From assembly GCF_000003605.2 (NCBI RefSeq), contig NW_003152252.1:164826-196945 (forward strand): 32,120 nt of DNA. Direction: 5' to 3'. The DNA is from Saccoglossus kowalevskii (taxonomy: Eukaryota; Hemichordata; Enteropneusta; Harrimaniidae). The notes beneath the pieces were generated by a model. It was not told the origin of the DNA. It saw nothing but the letters and a program-made list of their open reading frames with translations, and ran no database searches. The translations under genes were made by a program, and so were the position numbers. This document shows, piece by piece, positions 31,883 through 32,120 of the stretch; position 1 is the stretch's first letter, and each line of letters starts with the position of its first letter.

Positions 31883-32120
31883 ATGCGTAAATCAATAGAT
31901 TGGAAAAGCAAAAAAGTTCCAGAACTCCGCAAATTTCTTCGGAATCGTGGTATAACTTGCAGCAATATTAATGTTCGTAAAGCTAAACTTTTTGAACTTG
32001 TTGAGTTGGCAAACGAGTTAAATGTTCGCCAAGAGTCAAACAATCGTCGTCGTACTGTAAAACACAGTGAGTCGACGCTAACTCTGGTAGATCCGTGTAA
32101 CGTAAAAACTTGGCAAAAAA
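31883..32120 (+). CDS. SAP-domain protein, 5' end only (runs off the window)
   Basis: The frame is open from the ATG at 31883 to the window end, 79 codons. Residues 7-45 (WKSKKVPELRKFLRNRGI, then KAKLFELVELANEL) have the helix-extended-helix pattern of a SAP domain: a Leu-x3-Leu helix, an RGI turn, then a KxxLxxLxxLA helix. SAP domains bind DNA or chromatin. Many invertebrate genomes carry families of proteins that start with such a SAP domain and continue into SWIM zinc-finger and YqaJ-like nuclease parts; whether this one does cannot be seen. A second in-frame ATG lies upstream at 31835 with no stop between, so the start is uncertain. A run of Asn/Arg codons follows the domain. Confidence 0.6.
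   Translation, partial: MRKSIDWKSKKVPELRKFLRNRGITCSNINVRKAKLFELVELANELNVRQESNNRRRTVKHSESTLTLVDPCNVKTWQK

Overview
This is a 32-kb piece of animal nuclear DNA. It is AT-rich, with GT-AG introns, large intergenic spaces, many short inverted-repeat elements, a 5'-truncated non-LTR retrotransposon tail, and a THAP-type zinc-finger remnant. The gene content fits a marine invertebrate genome (hemichordate, cephalochordate or mollusc-like); I cannot fix the phylum from the sequence alone. There is no operon, CRISPR array, ribosomal RNA or convincing tRNA.

Left third (1-7350, + strand): the 3' part of PARS2, the mitochondrial prolyl-tRNA synthetase. Seven coding exons (341-413, 813-920, 2397-2528, 3633-3774, 4892-5027, 6363-6545, 6913-7026) join in frame to give the C-terminal 295 residues, from motif 2 through the anticodon-binding domain. 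The 5' exons lie outside the window. The introns carry transposon debris: a TACTGTA-ended miniature element, a long imperfect inverted repeat, two palindrome-headed repeats, a CR1/L2-like reverse transcriptase tail, and a TTAA-flanked piggyBac-like miniature element.

Middle (7350-18850): mostly non-coding. It holds a decayed THAP-domain copy (7866-8165) just after a 46-bp-period duplication, a GC-rich terminal-inverted-repeat element with a 10-bp flanking direct repeat (9182-9829), one orphan candidate exon (10925-11177), a CpG-rich promoter-like patch (about 14040-14330), and an assembly gap of 76 N whose two edges are perfect inverted repeats.

Right (18850-32120): an intronless Tctex1-family dynein light chain on the - strand (19185-19820); a long intergenic stretch with two diverged collinear copies of one non-coding sequence (about 20446-20876 and 27126-27432) and an element ended by a TAGAGGGCGC-bearing terminal repeat; an intronless type II membrane SGNH-fold hydrolase on the - strand (28754-30574); and at the right edge the first 79 codons of a SAP-domain protein on the + strand.

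The recognised genes share no pathway: one acts in mitochondrial translation, one in dynein motors or cilia, one is a secretory-pathway esterase-like enzyme, and one is probably a DNA-binding protein. I found no convincing new multi-gene system. The items most worth following are the intronless SGNH protein, the recurring AGAGGGCG motif tied to repeat ends, the duplicated non-coding block, and the tandem splice donor in PARS2.
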